The position numbers and the translations under genes are program-made. Positions 34,995-44,077 of a stretch of 64,000 bases of DNA are shown here, in pieces (position 1 is the stretch's first letter; each line of letters opens with the position of its first letter). The DNA lies in assembly GCF_000148725.1 (NCBI RefSeq), contig NZ_GL476320.1, forward strand, positions 441,882 through 505,881, written 5' to 3'. This DNA comes from Roseibium sp. TrichSKD4 (GTDB taxonomy: Bacteria > Pseudomonadota > Alphaproteobacteria > Rhizobiales > Stappiaceae). The notes below the pieces were generated by a model. That model saw only the letters and a program-made list of their open reading frames with translations, was not told the origin of the DNA and searched no databases.

Positions 34995-35885
34995 ATGAAT
35001 CTTACTCTGCGCCAGTTCCATGTCTTCAAGACCATCGTGGAAAGCGGTGGCTTTCGGAAAGCGGCCGAGGTGCTTCACACCTCGCAACCGGCGCTCACCA
35101 AAACGGTTCAGTCGCTTGAGGCCGAGCTTGGGTTTCAAGTGCTTGACCGCTCTTCCCATACCGTCGGAATGACCAAGGCGGGTGAGGCGCTTTATGCGCG
35201 GTTGGGTGAGCTTTTCGATCTGGTCGACCAGATTACCCAGAATGCCAGTGATGTCGCCGCCGGGCAACGGGGCAGCCTCAACATCACCTACACTGATTTT
35301 GCCATTCTCGGGCAGCTTCCCGATATCATCGAAACCTTTCGCGGGCAGACACCCAATGTAAAGATCGGCGTGCGGTTCTATCCCAGTCCAAGGCAGATCG
35401 AGCTGTTGCTGAACGCGCAGGTGGATATCGCCTTTATCTGGCACTTCATGGATCGGCTTACGCCTGACCTGGAGCATCGCCCGATCTCGCGGGAGGCGCT
35501 GGCTGTGGTATTGCCCGACCATCACCCTCTGGCCTCGCGCACAGCCATCGACCTAGCGGAATTGCGCAATGAGACCTTTCTGGTCGGTGATACGCCTTGG
35601 CTGCCCTTCACCAACCTTGTGCGTGACCTGCGTCTTGAACGGGGATTTGTCTCCAAGACCGGGCAGGTCGCGTATCTGCGCGACGAATTCTTTACCTTTG
35701 TGCTGCTGGGAATGGGCATTCTGATCTACCCCGAAAACGTGGTCCACGCGAAACGCGCGGGCCTCAGTGCGGTTCCCATCCGGGATGTGGGTAAGGTGAT
35801 CGATATCTCGGCTGTCTGGCATCGGGAGACACGCAATCCAGCACTTGCGGGGTTTCTTGATCTGTTGCCAGACCGGATTGCGTGA
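34995..35885 (+). CDS. LysR-family transcriptional regulator
   Basis: 296 residues from the ATG at 34995; a TTG four codons upstream is in frame. The N-terminal winged helix is MNLTLRQFHVFKTIVESGGFRKAAEVLHTSQPALTKTVQSLEAELG. A periplasmic-binding-protein-like effector domain follows (residues about 90-290). It is divergent from the acyl-CoA ligase/crotonase operon and is its likely regulator, with an LTTR box between. The inducer is probably a pathway CoA ester or acid. Confidence 0.9.
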   Translation: MNLTLRQFHVFKTIVESGGFRKAAEVLHTSQPALTKTVQSLEAELGFQVLDRSSHTVGMTKAGEALYARLGELFDLVDQITQNASDVAAGQRGSLNITYTDFAILGQLPDIIETFRGQTPNVKIGVRFYPSPRQIELLLNAQVDIAFIWHFMDRLTPDLEHRPISREALAVVLPDHHPLASRTAIDLAELRNETFLVGDTPWLPFTNLVRDLRLERGFVSKTGQVAYLRDEFFTFVLLGMGILIYPENVVHAKRAGLSAVPIRDVGKVIDISAVWHRETRNPALAGFLDLLPDRIA

Positions 35886-35907
35886 GCCGTATTCGTCATG
35901 GCTGACC

Positions 35908-37119
35908 TCATTCTGCAGCGATCGGTTTGGTCGGGATGTCCACCGGCTTGCCGCGCGGGATCAGGCGGTCGGCGTCATACATCGGCAGGGTGCAGAGCTC
36001 ACCGCTTCGAGTGGACCCATCAGCACAGAGCACGTCTACCTTTGTGCCCGGACCCTGCGCGGGGTCATCCATGCGCACGATGCAAACGCCGCAACCCTGA
36101 TAGGGCGAATAGCCGGAGGAACAGACCTGGCCGACATCCTTGCCATCAATCGTCATGACGCGTCCAAGCTGAGCCACGCCACCGGTGACCCGCATGCCCC
36201 AGGTGCGGCAGGATTTGCAGGCCTCCTCCAGCGCCTTGCGGCCAACAAAGTCACGGTCGTCAAATTCGACAAAACCGCCAAGACCCGCCTCGAACGGCGT
36301 CGTCTCGGCTCCGAAGTCCGACCCGGCGTTGAGCAACCCGGCCTCGATCCGCCGAGCGCGGAACACCGGCGTTCCGGTTAGCAGGATATCGAACACTGCG
36401 CCGACCTCCATGATCCGGTCGCCGATGGCCTGGATGTCGGTGTCGGGCAGCAGGTAGACTTCCCAGCCCAACTCATTGGTGAAGCCCGAGCGGCTGATCC
36501 AGCAGGTCTGGCCCGCGATGGAGACCTCGGCGCAGTCGAAATAGCGGAAAGGATCGGGCATTGGCCCGTCCAGCACAGCGGCCAGCAGGTCCAGCGACCG
36601 CGGGCCCTGAATCTGGCTGACCCAGACGTTGGGGTCGTGGATTTTCACGTCCAGCCCCTCGGCATGGGCCTTGTACCAGCTGAACAGGTCGCCGTCGACC
36701 TGCGCCATCCAGAACCTGTCCGGCGACAACCGCAGCAGCACGCCGTCGGTGATCATGCCACCATCGTGGTAGCAGGCAAATTGATAGGAGCAACGGCCCG
36801 GCTTTACCTTGCTGACGCTCCGGGTGAACACCATGTTCAGCAGGGTTTCCGCATCCGGCCCACTGATCTCGATTGGCAATTCGCCGGTGTGACGAAAAGT
36901 GACATTGGTGCGCACGGCCCAATACATTTCGTCATCTGTGGCCGTATCGAGTTTCTCCGGCGTCAGGCGAGAGTTGTAGAGCGTGTATTCGGGATCGTAA
37001 GGCAGTTCCATGTAGCTTAGCGGATGGGGCGGCATTGTGCGGGTCAGCTCGCGCGGGCGCTCACCTTTGTTCTGGAAGGCTTTGACTGCGAAACGATAGT
37101 GCGAGAGGTCGGTTGTCAT
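35908..37119 (-). CDS. Aminomethyltransferase (GcvT/DmdA)-family protein, probable tetrahydrofolate-dependent demethylase
   Basis: 403 residues from the ATG at 37119. GCV_T fold signatures: EISGPDAETLLNMVFTRSVSKVKPGRCSY, GMITDGVLLRLSPDRFWM, SGFTNELGWEVYLLPD, and the C-terminal barrel DRDFVGRKAL with YSPYQGCGVCIVRMD. This family transfers one-carbon or methyl groups from substrates to tetrahydrofolate (glycine cleavage T protein, DMSP demethylase, aryl-O-demethylases). Genes for acyl-CoA ligation and hydration nearby suggest demethylation of a methylated acid, but the substrate cannot be read from sequence. It is divergent from a second LysR gene. Confidence 0.8.
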   Translation of the reverse strand: MTTDLSHYRFAVKAFQNKGERPRELTRTMPPHPLSYMELPYDPEYTLYNSRLTPEKLDTATDDEMYWAVRTNVTFRHTGELPIEISGPDAETLLNMVFTRSVSKVKPGRCSYQFACYHDGGMITDGVLLRLSPDRFWMAQVDGDLFSWYKAHAEGLDVKIHDPNVWVSQIQGPRSLDLLAAVLDGPMPDPFRYFDCAEVSIAGQTCWISRSGFTNELGWEVYLLPDTDIQAIGDRIMEVGAVFDILLTGTPVFRARRIEAGLLNAGSDFGAETTPFEAGLGGFVEFDDRDFVGRKALEEACKSCRTWGMRVTGGVAQLGRVMTIDGKDVGQVCSSGYSPYQGCGVCIVRMDDPAQGPGTKVDVLCADGSTRSGELCTLPMYDADRLIPRGKPVDIPTKPIAAE

Positions 37120-37221
37120 GATTTCACCGTTCAGAGTTGTTAGACGCCTGCGGGTGATCTTCGACAAGGACAGATGGATGCCACGCATTGTTTTTAGGAT
37201 ATTCGGCCGCCTGGGCTTGGC

Positions 37222-37239
37222 GCAAATCTAATGATTTGC
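37222..37239. promoter_or_regulatory. Inverted repeat in the GcvT-like/LysR divergent region
   Basis: Perfect 7-bp arms GCAAATC and GATTTGC around TAAT. It is centred about 110 bp upstream of the GcvT-like start and 40 bp upstream of the LysR start, as expected for a shared operator. Confidence 0.55.
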
Positions 37240-37270
37240 ACAAGTCGTTCGAAAAAATTAGACAATAGTA

Positions 37271-38155
37271 ATGCGCTTTCGTTCCTATGATGCCCTCAAA
37301 ATATTTGATTCCGTTGCCCGCAATCTGTCGATGACCAAGGCGGCGGATGAATTGCATCAGTCGAAAGGGTCGATCAGTTACCAGGTGGGCAAGCTTGAAG
37401 CTGAGCTCGGCTTTCGCCTGTTTGAGCGTGCGCACGCAAAACTGGAACTGACGGAGGAAGGGCGCAGGTTGTGGCATGTGTCCCAAACAGCCCTTCGCCA
37501 GATCGACCGTGAAATCGAAGACCTGCGTGGCTCTGCCTCAGGTGCCGTAACTATTGGCGCACTGACCTACTTCTCGTCACGCTGGCTATCACCAAGGCTC
37601 ACCCGCTTCTTCGAGGCCAATCCCGGTATCAGCCTGAGGATCGAACCCATCAGTTCTTTGGACATGCTGAAGAGCGTCAGGGTGGACATGGCTGTCCTCT
37701 GGGGAATTGGCGGCTGGGAGGGCCACAAAAGCGAACTTCTTCTGTCCTTGCCTGCTGTTCCAACCGCCAATCGCGCGGTCGCAGAGCAGGTGAGGCAGCT
37801 TGGACTGGCCGAGGCGGTCAGGCACCTTCCTCTCTTAGGGGACAGTTCCGGCGATGCGGGTTGGCGGGCCTGGCACAAAGCCGCGGGGCTACCTTACGCG
37901 CCCAGCCGATCCAGCCTGACCATCCCGGACTCAAACAGCCGCGTTCAGGCGGTGTTGGATGGCCAGGGGATTGCCCTTTGGGATGATCTGGTCGCACCTG
38001 AATTAACCGACGGAACGCTTGTCAGATTGTCCGATGTCAGAGTCGAAAACGCGGGTTACTTTGTCATTTCCACGGATCGGCCGATGTCTCAGGGTGCGGA
38101 GGCATTTTTGGACTGGTTGCGGGCTGAAAGTGATCGCAGCGATGGGCCGGTTTAG
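37271..38155 (+). CDS. LysR-family transcriptional regulator, GcvA-like
   Basis: 294 residues. It begins MRFRSYDALKIFDSVARNLSMTKAADELHQSKGSISYQVGKLEAELG, the GcvA-type winged helix (LRxFExVARxLSxTxAAxELxVxxxAVSxQI), with GAVTIGALTYFSSRWLSPRLTRF opening the effector domain. Divergent from the GcvT-like gene, it probably controls it. It forms the right border of the catabolic block. Confidence 0.88.
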   Translation: MRFRSYDALKIFDSVARNLSMTKAADELHQSKGSISYQVGKLEAELGFRLFERAHAKLELTEEGRRLWHVSQTALRQIDREIEDLRGSASGAVTIGALTYFSSRWLSPRLTRFFEANPGISLRIEPISSLDMLKSVRVDMAVLWGIGGWEGHKSELLLSLPAVPTANRAVAEQVRQLGLAEAVRHLPLLGDSSGDAGWRAWHKAAGLPYAPSRSSLTIPDSNSRVQAVLDGQGIALWDDLVAPELTDGTLVRLSDVRVENAGYFVISTDRPMSQGAEAFLDWLRAESDRSDGPV

Positions 38156-38776
38156 GATCCCGCGGACCCGCAGCGCTTGAACGGCGGGTTTGGCGAATCC
38201 TGCCGCGCCGCCGAATTAGCCCCTCCGCATGAGCGAGAGCTTTCTGCGTCAGCAATAGCTGCGATTGCGCAAGTCCGGTTTGTCCCGCAGCGTTATCATT
38301 GAGGCGAGGCGTAGCGAATGTCCGAAGACGGCAATGCCTTTTCCCAATTTCGCGCCGCCGACTACAGGAAACTGGCCAGACAGAATCTGTTCGGTTTTGA
38401 GGAATCCGCGTGCGGTGAGAAAAATGCGGTCGGTGGCTTGGAGGGCAGGGAGGCGATCTCTAAGGTGCATAATTTCAATAGGTTAGAGGTAGAGAAGGTT
38501 GGCTGCCAGTCCCGTTCCCACCGCCATCATCTCAAAAATCTCCGATTTCTTTGTTGTTGTTCCGCCGCCATCGCGGTCAGAGCGGTTTGAGCTCCAAATG
38601 CTTGGTTTTGTGCGGGCACTTATCCCGCTGCAAAAGGGTATCTCCCGACATAAACCCGCGTTTTTCGGCTCTCATGTACATGTCAAAAATACAGAGCTAT
38701 CCGGCGAAAATAACTCGCATTGCAGGCGAAAAAGTCTTAGTTTCAAGGACATGAAGCTTATGATTTGCCGAGATGT
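38156..38776. other. Intergenic stretch without a supported gene
   Basis: About 620 bp between the GcvA-like gene and the LacI gene. Several short frames exist, but none combines a ribosome-binding site with protein-like composition. No tRNA or repeat was recognised. It may be the right edge of the acquired block and holds the LacI promoter. Confidence 0.5.
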
Positions 38777-39805
38777 ATGACCAAAAAAACTCCGGACGCG
38801 ATAAACAGAAAGAGACCAACACTTAAGTCAATTGCCGAGCGGACGGGGTTGGCCGTTACGACTGTTTCCAAGGTTTTGAGAGGTCAGGGCAACTTCAGCA
38901 ACGACACGATCAAACGAATACAGCAGGTCGCAGAGGAAATCGGCTACCGACCAGACCGATCAGGCGTGGGGCTGCGCACCGGCCGCAGCTATGTAATTTC
39001 GGTTGCTTTCAACCAGTCTGAGGATATTTCTGATTTCGAGCGGCAAATCGTGTCAGGTGTCGCATCTGCACTTCACGAAACTCCGTATCAACTATCCCTC
39101 AACGTGACCTTTCCCGGAGCGGACGAGGTTGCAGCCTACCGGAATATTGCAGAGTTCCGCCGGGCGGATGGCATTATCTTTGCCGATACATTTCCTGACG
39201 ACGCCCGGGTCAAGCTGCTTCAAAACCTTGATTTTCCTTTTGTCACTCATGGTCGCACGAAACTGTCAGAACCCCATGCGTTCTATGACTTCGATAACGA
39301 GAAATTCGCTTACCTGTCAGCGCTCAGATTGGCGAGCAACGGGCGGCAAAGAATCGCCATTGCGTCTGAAGATGTTGGTCTGACATTTTATGAATATGCG
39401 ATGGATGGCCTTCGCCGGGCAGCGCAGGAAACAGGGGTTTCCGTGTCGGTTTTAAGACCGGCACCAGGTGTGAAAACCTATGCGGCGGCGATCCATGAAG
39501 GCGTGCGAGCTGCTGTCGCCCAAAATGAGCTGCCAGATGGCATCATCTCATCCAGCGATATTGGAACGCTCGCCATTCTTGACGCTCTGGCGATCGAGGG
39601 GATCAAAGTCGGGACAGATGTTGATGTTGTCTCACGAAAAACATCCTCGATCCTCGATTTCTGTCAACCGCGAGTGGACACGATTTCCGAGGATTTGGCA
39701 GAGGCCGGCGAGGTGATGGCGCGTCTGTTGGTACGCCGAATTGAAGGGGAGGCGCCCGCCAATTTGCAGATCATTGGCGAGCCGTTTCCTGATTGGGAGC
39801 AATGA
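38777..39805 (+). CDS. LacI-family transcriptional regulator
   Basis: 342 residues from the ATG at 38777. The HTH and hinge are PTLKSIAERTGLAVTTVSKVLRG, with NFSNDTIKRIQQVAEEIGYRPD. A sugar-binding PBP domain follows (residues about 60-340) with DGIIFADTFPDD and DGIISSSDIGTLAILDAL. It is adjacent to, and convergent with, the sugar ABC transporter/alpha-mannosidase operon. The paired CG-centred palindromes before the solute-binding-protein gene are its probable operators, with an oligosaccharide or monosaccharide as inducer. Confidence 0.9.
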   Translation: MTKKTPDAINRKRPTLKSIAERTGLAVTTVSKVLRGQGNFSNDTIKRIQQVAEEIGYRPDRSGVGLRTGRSYVISVAFNQSEDISDFERQIVSGVASALHETPYQLSLNVTFPGADEVAAYRNIAEFRRADGIIFADTFPDDARVKLLQNLDFPFVTHGRTKLSEPHAFYDFDNEKFAYLSALRLASNGRQRIAIASEDVGLTFYEYAMDGLRRAAQETGVSVSVLRPAPGVKTYAAAIHEGVRAAVAQNELPDGIISSSDIGTLAILDALAIEGIKVGTDVDVVSRKTSSILDFCQPRVDTISEDLAEAGEVMARLLVRRIEGEAPANLQIIGEPFPDWEQ

Positions 39806-39844
39806 CCCAAACGCCGGTTGGACGACTTGGGCGGCCAAAGGCCT

Positions 39845-40924
39845 CTAATCCAGCCGTTCTTTCATATCATCGAAGAAATGCGCCCGGTTGGTATCAAACC
39901 CCAAAAACACTGACTGGCCGATTTCACACTCAACAGGTTCATGAGAACGCGCCGTGATGCGTTGATCGCCAGCCAGTAAGTGAATGACGCTCTCATCGCC
40001 GAGGTTTTCAACGAGATCTACCGTTGCGTTAAGGCCCGTGCCGGCGGCTTCTGTTTTGAGCTTGAGGTGTTCCGGACGAACCCCGATGACAGCGGCGTCT
40101 GACAAAAGCGCCATACTCGCATCAGGCAAGCGGATTTCGGCGTTCTCGTCTGTGGTGACAAGATGATCTGTCGCCGAGGAGACACCGAACAGGTTCATCT
40201 GAGGCGAGCCGATGAAGCTGGCGACAAACGGATTTGCAGGCTTGTCGAACAGGATGCGCGGCGTGTCGTATTGACGGATATCGCCTTTCTCCAAAACGGC
40301 AATTCGATCCGCCATTGTAATCGCTTCAACCTGATCGTGGGTGACATAGATCGTCGTGATGTTGTGGCTACGGTGAAACTTCATCAGCTCCATCCGCATT
40401 TCTACGCGCAGCTTTGCGTCGAGGTTTGACAGCGGCTCGTCAAACAGGATGATCCGCGGCTTGCGCACAATGGCTCTGCCAATGGCCACTCGTTGGCGCT
40501 GACCGCCGGACAATTGGGAGGGTTTGCGGTCAAGATATTCGGTCAGCTGCAGCGTATCCGCGACTTCGCGCACCGCCTCGGTAATCTGCTGTTTGGTCTT
40601 GCCCTCCAGCTTCAAGCCGAACCCGATATTGTCGTGTACGCTCATATGCGGATAGAGCGCATAGGATTGAAATACCATCGAAATGCCGCGCTCCCGCGGG
40701 TGCAAATCATTGGCGCGCCGACCGTCGATCAAAAGATCACCAGCGGTGATGTCTTCCAGTCCGGCAATCATCCGCAGAAGGGTAGACTTCCCGCAGCCTG
40801 ATGGGCCGACCAAGACGGTGAAATCGCCTTCCTGCACCTCAAGGCTGAGGTCGGAGATGACGTTGATCGTATTGTAGTCCTTGCGAATGTGCTTTGCTTC
40901 AAGAATGGCCATCGGTTTTCCCAT
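39845..40924 (-). CDS. Sugar ABC transporter ATP-binding protein (UgpC/MsmX type)
   Basis: 359 residues. It has Walker A GPSGCGKSTLLRMIAG, signature LSGGQRQRVAIGRAI, Walker B IILFDEPLSNLDAKLRVEMRMEL and the C-terminal OB-like MalK domain (VIGVRPEHLKL). The ATG at 40922-40924 overlaps the mannosidase stop (TAATG); an alternative start four codons later (40912) has GGGAAAA ahead of it. It energises uptake of the sugar bound by the upstream solute-binding protein. Confidence 0.93.
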   Translation of the reverse strand: MGKPMAILEAKHIRKDYNTINVISDLSLEVQEGDFTVLVGPSGCGKSTLLRMIAGLEDITAGDLLIDGRRANDLHPRERGISMVFQSYALYPHMSVHDNIGFGLKLEGKTKQQITEAVREVADTLQLTEYLDRKPSQLSGGQRQRVAIGRAIVRKPRIILFDEPLSNLDAKLRVEMRMELMKFHRSHNITTIYVTHDQVEAITMADRIAVLEKGDIRQYDTPRILFDKPANPFVASFIGSPQMNLFGVSSATDHLVTTDENAEIRLPDASMALLSDAAVIGVRPEHLKLKTEAAGTGLNATVDLVENLGDESVIHLLAGDQRITARSHEPVECEIGQSVFLGFDTNRAHFFDDMKERLD

Positions 40925-43900
40925 TACTGTTCACGCCGCACGGAGACGGCAAGGCTGACAATTTCAAAAGGGGTGAAGGAGAGTGGCAAAGTGCCAGACG
41001 CGCTAAGGTCAAGGGTCTCTATGGCTTGATCCATAAGGTCAACGCGGCGGACCTGATCAACCGGGAAACCGAAGCTCACCTCTGCGATTGAGCGCAAATT
41101 GCCTTCTTCTACCAAGCGAAGGATGATCTCCTCGCTGTTTTCGCTCGCCTTGAAGGCATGCACAGCGATGTTGTCGCAGCTGACTTTAATCGCCCCAGCC
41201 TCAAAGGCAGGCGCCTGTGTTTGCTCAGATTGGCCGACAGGGAAGGTGCGCAGCGGATGGCTAAAACACTCTGCCCGGCGCGCAATATCCGTCAGGACCG
41301 AATGGCCGTTTGCAACAGTCAGTCCATAGCGGAAGCGGTGTTCTTCCTGATCCGCTGTTTCAAACGGATAAGTGCCTGACTTGACGAGTGTAATGCGAAG
41401 GCCGCCATCGCGCGCGTCATAGCCGTATTTGCTGTCATTGATGAGCGCTACGGCATAGTCCTGTTCGCTGAGCGCCACCCACTTGTGCATGCTGGCTTCA
41501 AAGCGTGCGAAGTCCCAGCTTGTGTTTTCGTGCGTGGGGCGGGTGACATGGCCGAACTGGATATCAGACTTCACCTCGGTGGTCTGAACATCAAGGTCAA
41601 AACCAGCCTTGAGCAGGGTCTGGCTTTCCTTCCAGTCCACAAAACTGTCAAACTCAAGAACAGTACCATCCGCTGTCAGCGAGATGATCTGAACGATCCG
41701 CGACTTGTTGTAAGTCCGGTCCACACGCAAGGCTGCACGATAAGGACCCTGTTCGATGACCTCGAACGATGAGGCGGTCTCAATCGGCCATGACTTTTGG
41801 TCGAAATACCATTCGATATCCCAGGCATCCCAACGCAGCGGCTTGTCTTCAAAGGCGACAAGGCGGTTGCCTCGTCCCCCGGGCCGCAAAATGGAACGTC
41901 CGGTTTTCTTGTCAATCAGCGCGGCAATTTCGCCGGTGTCTGCAAATTCGGCCCGAAGATGGGCGTTTTCCAGATGGCGTGGGCCGACCGACAGCTCTTG
42001 TGTCGGCTGGTTCGCTGGGGTCTCGACGGAGGACGGAGACAGCCCGGTGATCGACATGGGGGCGAGGCGGTCAAGCGCGGCCACATGTTCGCTTGTGCCA
42101 TCTGCACGGCAAATGGACTGAAGCGGAACCGGGTGACCGTCTGTTGCGACAATCGACAGGACATCTTCGTCGATGTCTCGAACATGAACCAATTCGCTAG
42201 ACCGCTCATTGCCTATTGCGTTGATGATCGCCAGCGGCGTTTCAACAGACTTGGAAAGCGCGTCCGTTAGAAGCGCTTCACTCTCGCGGAAGAGGTCTTC
42301 GTATTCAGCATCGCTAACCTCGTAGACTTCTTCAATTGAGGTTCCTGGCAAAATGTCGTGGAACTGATTGAGCAGAGTGAAGCGCCAAAACTCGCCAAGT
42401 TCCTCACTGTGCAGCTCGGCATTTTGGTTGGCAATCCGATTGCTGGCGATAACAAATTCAAGATCTTTCAACCGGTTTTCGGCATCGCGGTTGAACTTCT
42501 TGTTCTTGCCAAGTGACGTCAGAGTGCCACGATGGAACTCAAGATAAAGTTCGCCAACCCATTTCGGAAAGGCATCAGGAGCCTTGTCCATCTTGTCGCC
42601 GAGGCGATCGAGAAACGGCTTGATACCCTCAAATGTGACCTTGGGGCTGCCGGGAATGCCGCGCATCATGCGTCGGCCAACTTCGATCATTTCCTGCGTA
42701 ACACCACCGCCGCCATCGCCGTGGCCATAAGGAACCAGCACATTGTCGTGAGACTGCTTCGGTTCAAACCGTTTCCACGCGCCTTTGACGTAGGACACAT
42801 CAAGATCTGGCTCGTAGTAGGTTCGGAAGGTCGTAGCATCATCCCGCTGAGTGGTAATCAGGTAGGTGTTGACGGCGGTTCCATCGATCCCATGCCAGAA
42901 GAAGGCGTCATAAGGGATCCGGTTGGTGTCGCTCCAGGACAGCTTGCTTGTGACCAGAAAGTCCACTCCGGCTTTCCGCATGATTTGCGGCATGGCAGCG
43001 GAATAGCCGAACGTGTCCGGTAACCACAGGATTTTGGGCTCTACGCCAAACTTCTCCATGTGATAGCGCTTGCCGCGCTGGATCTGGCGGATCATGGATT
43101 CACCGGAGATGATGTTCACATCCGGCTCCAGCCACATCGCGCCTTCGATTTCAAAGCGTCTGCCGCGAACGTGCTCCATCACACGCGCAAACAGATCCGG
43201 CGCGTCCTGTTCCAGATAGTCCAGAAGCACACACTGGTTGTACATGAAGACGAAGTCGGGGTTTTCATCCAGCAGCTTCAAGGCCGTTGCCATGGAGCGC
43301 ACCATCTTTTCGCGCGTCTGGGAGACGGGCCACAGCCACGCAACATCAATATGTGTGTGCCCCACGCAGCTGACGAGCGGCTTGTCGTCAGTGTCCTTGA
43401 GTGCGTAGATTTTTTCGGCAATCTCGGCCGCATGGGGGAGGGAGGTTGCGAATTTGTCCCTGTCCCGATAGTCCAGCTTGAGCAGGGCTTCGTCGATCAG
43501 CTCCAGAATGCGGTACTTGCGAAGGTCTTCATCATCAAGGCGAAGCGCGACTTCGAAAGGAACATTCAGGTCATAGAAAAGAGCGGTTGCCGCCGTATCG
43601 CGCCAAATCTGCTCGATCTGATAACCGCAGAGGGTGCGCTCATCGCCGGTGTAATGGTTGATGTGAAGTGTCGCGGTTTCGCCATGCTTTACATCGTTGG
43701 CCAGCGTAATGTCCGGGTGATAGCCGTCGACACCCTGCAATGTCTTGCCATTCAGCCATACAAGCCCTTGGCCCTGCGTGCGGCCCATCAGGACGACGTT
43801 TTCGCATTTGATCCGCAGGACGAGTTCTGCATTTTCGGGGCCTACCGGCATTTCAACTTCAGTTGCGAACCAGTGATGGCGCTTGGCTCCGCCCCAAACC

Positions 43901-44073
43901 AGATCGGCAGGAGCCACCGGCCAGTTCTGCCAGTTTTCCCGCAGAACCTCAGTCTCAGACGCTTCTGTAAACTGATAATGCAGCTTCAGCGCAGAGCCTG
44001 CGGGCCACTCGGTGTGAGCCTTCAATTCGTCCAGAAAGCGCTTCAGCTTCTGTTGGCGTTTTTCAATGTTCAT
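40924..44073 (-). CDS. Alpha-mannosidase, glycoside hydrolase family 38
   Basis: 1,049 residues from the ATG at 44073. The catalytic domain has HTHIDVAWLWPVSQTREK (zinc ligands) and nucleophile Asp in ILWLPDTFGYSAAMPQI, followed by a HGDGGGG loop; long C-terminal beta domains end the protein. There is no signal peptide, so it acts in the cytoplasm on imported mannosides, hydrolysing alpha-linked mannose. It is placed inside the ABC transporter operon between permease (4-bp gap) and ATPase (TAATG overlap). Confidence 0.93.
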   Translation of the reverse strand: MNIEKRQQKLKRFLDELKAHTEWPAGSALKLHYQFTEASETEVLRENWQNWPVAPADLVWGGAKRHHWFATEVEMPVGPENAELVLRIKCENVVLMGRTQGQGLVWLNGKTLQGVDGYHPDITLANDVKHGETATLHINHYTGDERTLCGYQIEQIWRDTAATALFYDLNVPFEVALRLDDEDLRKYRILELIDEALLKLDYRDRDKFATSLPHAAEIAEKIYALKDTDDKPLVSCVGHTHIDVAWLWPVSQTREKMVRSMATALKLLDENPDFVFMYNQCVLLDYLEQDAPDLFARVMEHVRGRRFEIEGAMWLEPDVNIISGESMIRQIQRGKRYHMEKFGVEPKILWLPDTFGYSAAMPQIMRKAGVDFLVTSKLSWSDTNRIPYDAFFWHGIDGTAVNTYLITTQRDDATTFRTYYEPDLDVSYVKGAWKRFEPKQSHDNVLVPYGHGDGGGGVTQEMIEVGRRMMRGIPGSPKVTFEGIKPFLDRLGDKMDKAPDAFPKWVGELYLEFHRGTLTSLGKNKKFNRDAENRLKDLEFVIASNRIANQNAELHSEELGEFWRFTLLNQFHDILPGTSIEEVYEVSDAEYEDLFRESEALLTDALSKSVETPLAIINAIGNERSSELVHVRDIDEDVLSIVATDGHPVPLQSICRADGTSEHVAALDRLAPMSITGLSPSSVETPANQPTQELSVGPRHLENAHLRAEFADTGEIAALIDKKTGRSILRPGGRGNRLVAFEDKPLRWDAWDIEWYFDQKSWPIETASSFEVIEQGPYRAALRVDRTYNKSRIVQIISLTADGTVLEFDSFVDWKESQTLLKAGFDLDVQTTEVKSDIQFGHVTRPTHENTSWDFARFEASMHKWVALSEQDYAVALINDSKYGYDARDGGLRITLVKSGTYPFETADQEEHRFRYGLTVANGHSVLTDIARRAECFSHPLRTFPVGQSEQTQAPAFEAGAIKVSCDNIAVHAFKASENSEEIILRLVEEGNLRSIAEVSFGFPVDQVRRVDLMDQAIETLDLSASGTLPLSFTPFEIVSLAVSVRREQ

Positions 44074-44077
44074 GGCG

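Noticed and set aside
27895-38776. A tRNA-Ser 3'-end repeat marking an integrated element
   Set aside because: By eye no second copy of the T-arm/acceptor sequence was found to 38.8 kb; a computed search would be needed to be sure.
38318-38780. Frames in the gap before the LacI gene
   Set aside because: They overlap each other on one strand in different phases and show no recognisable domain.
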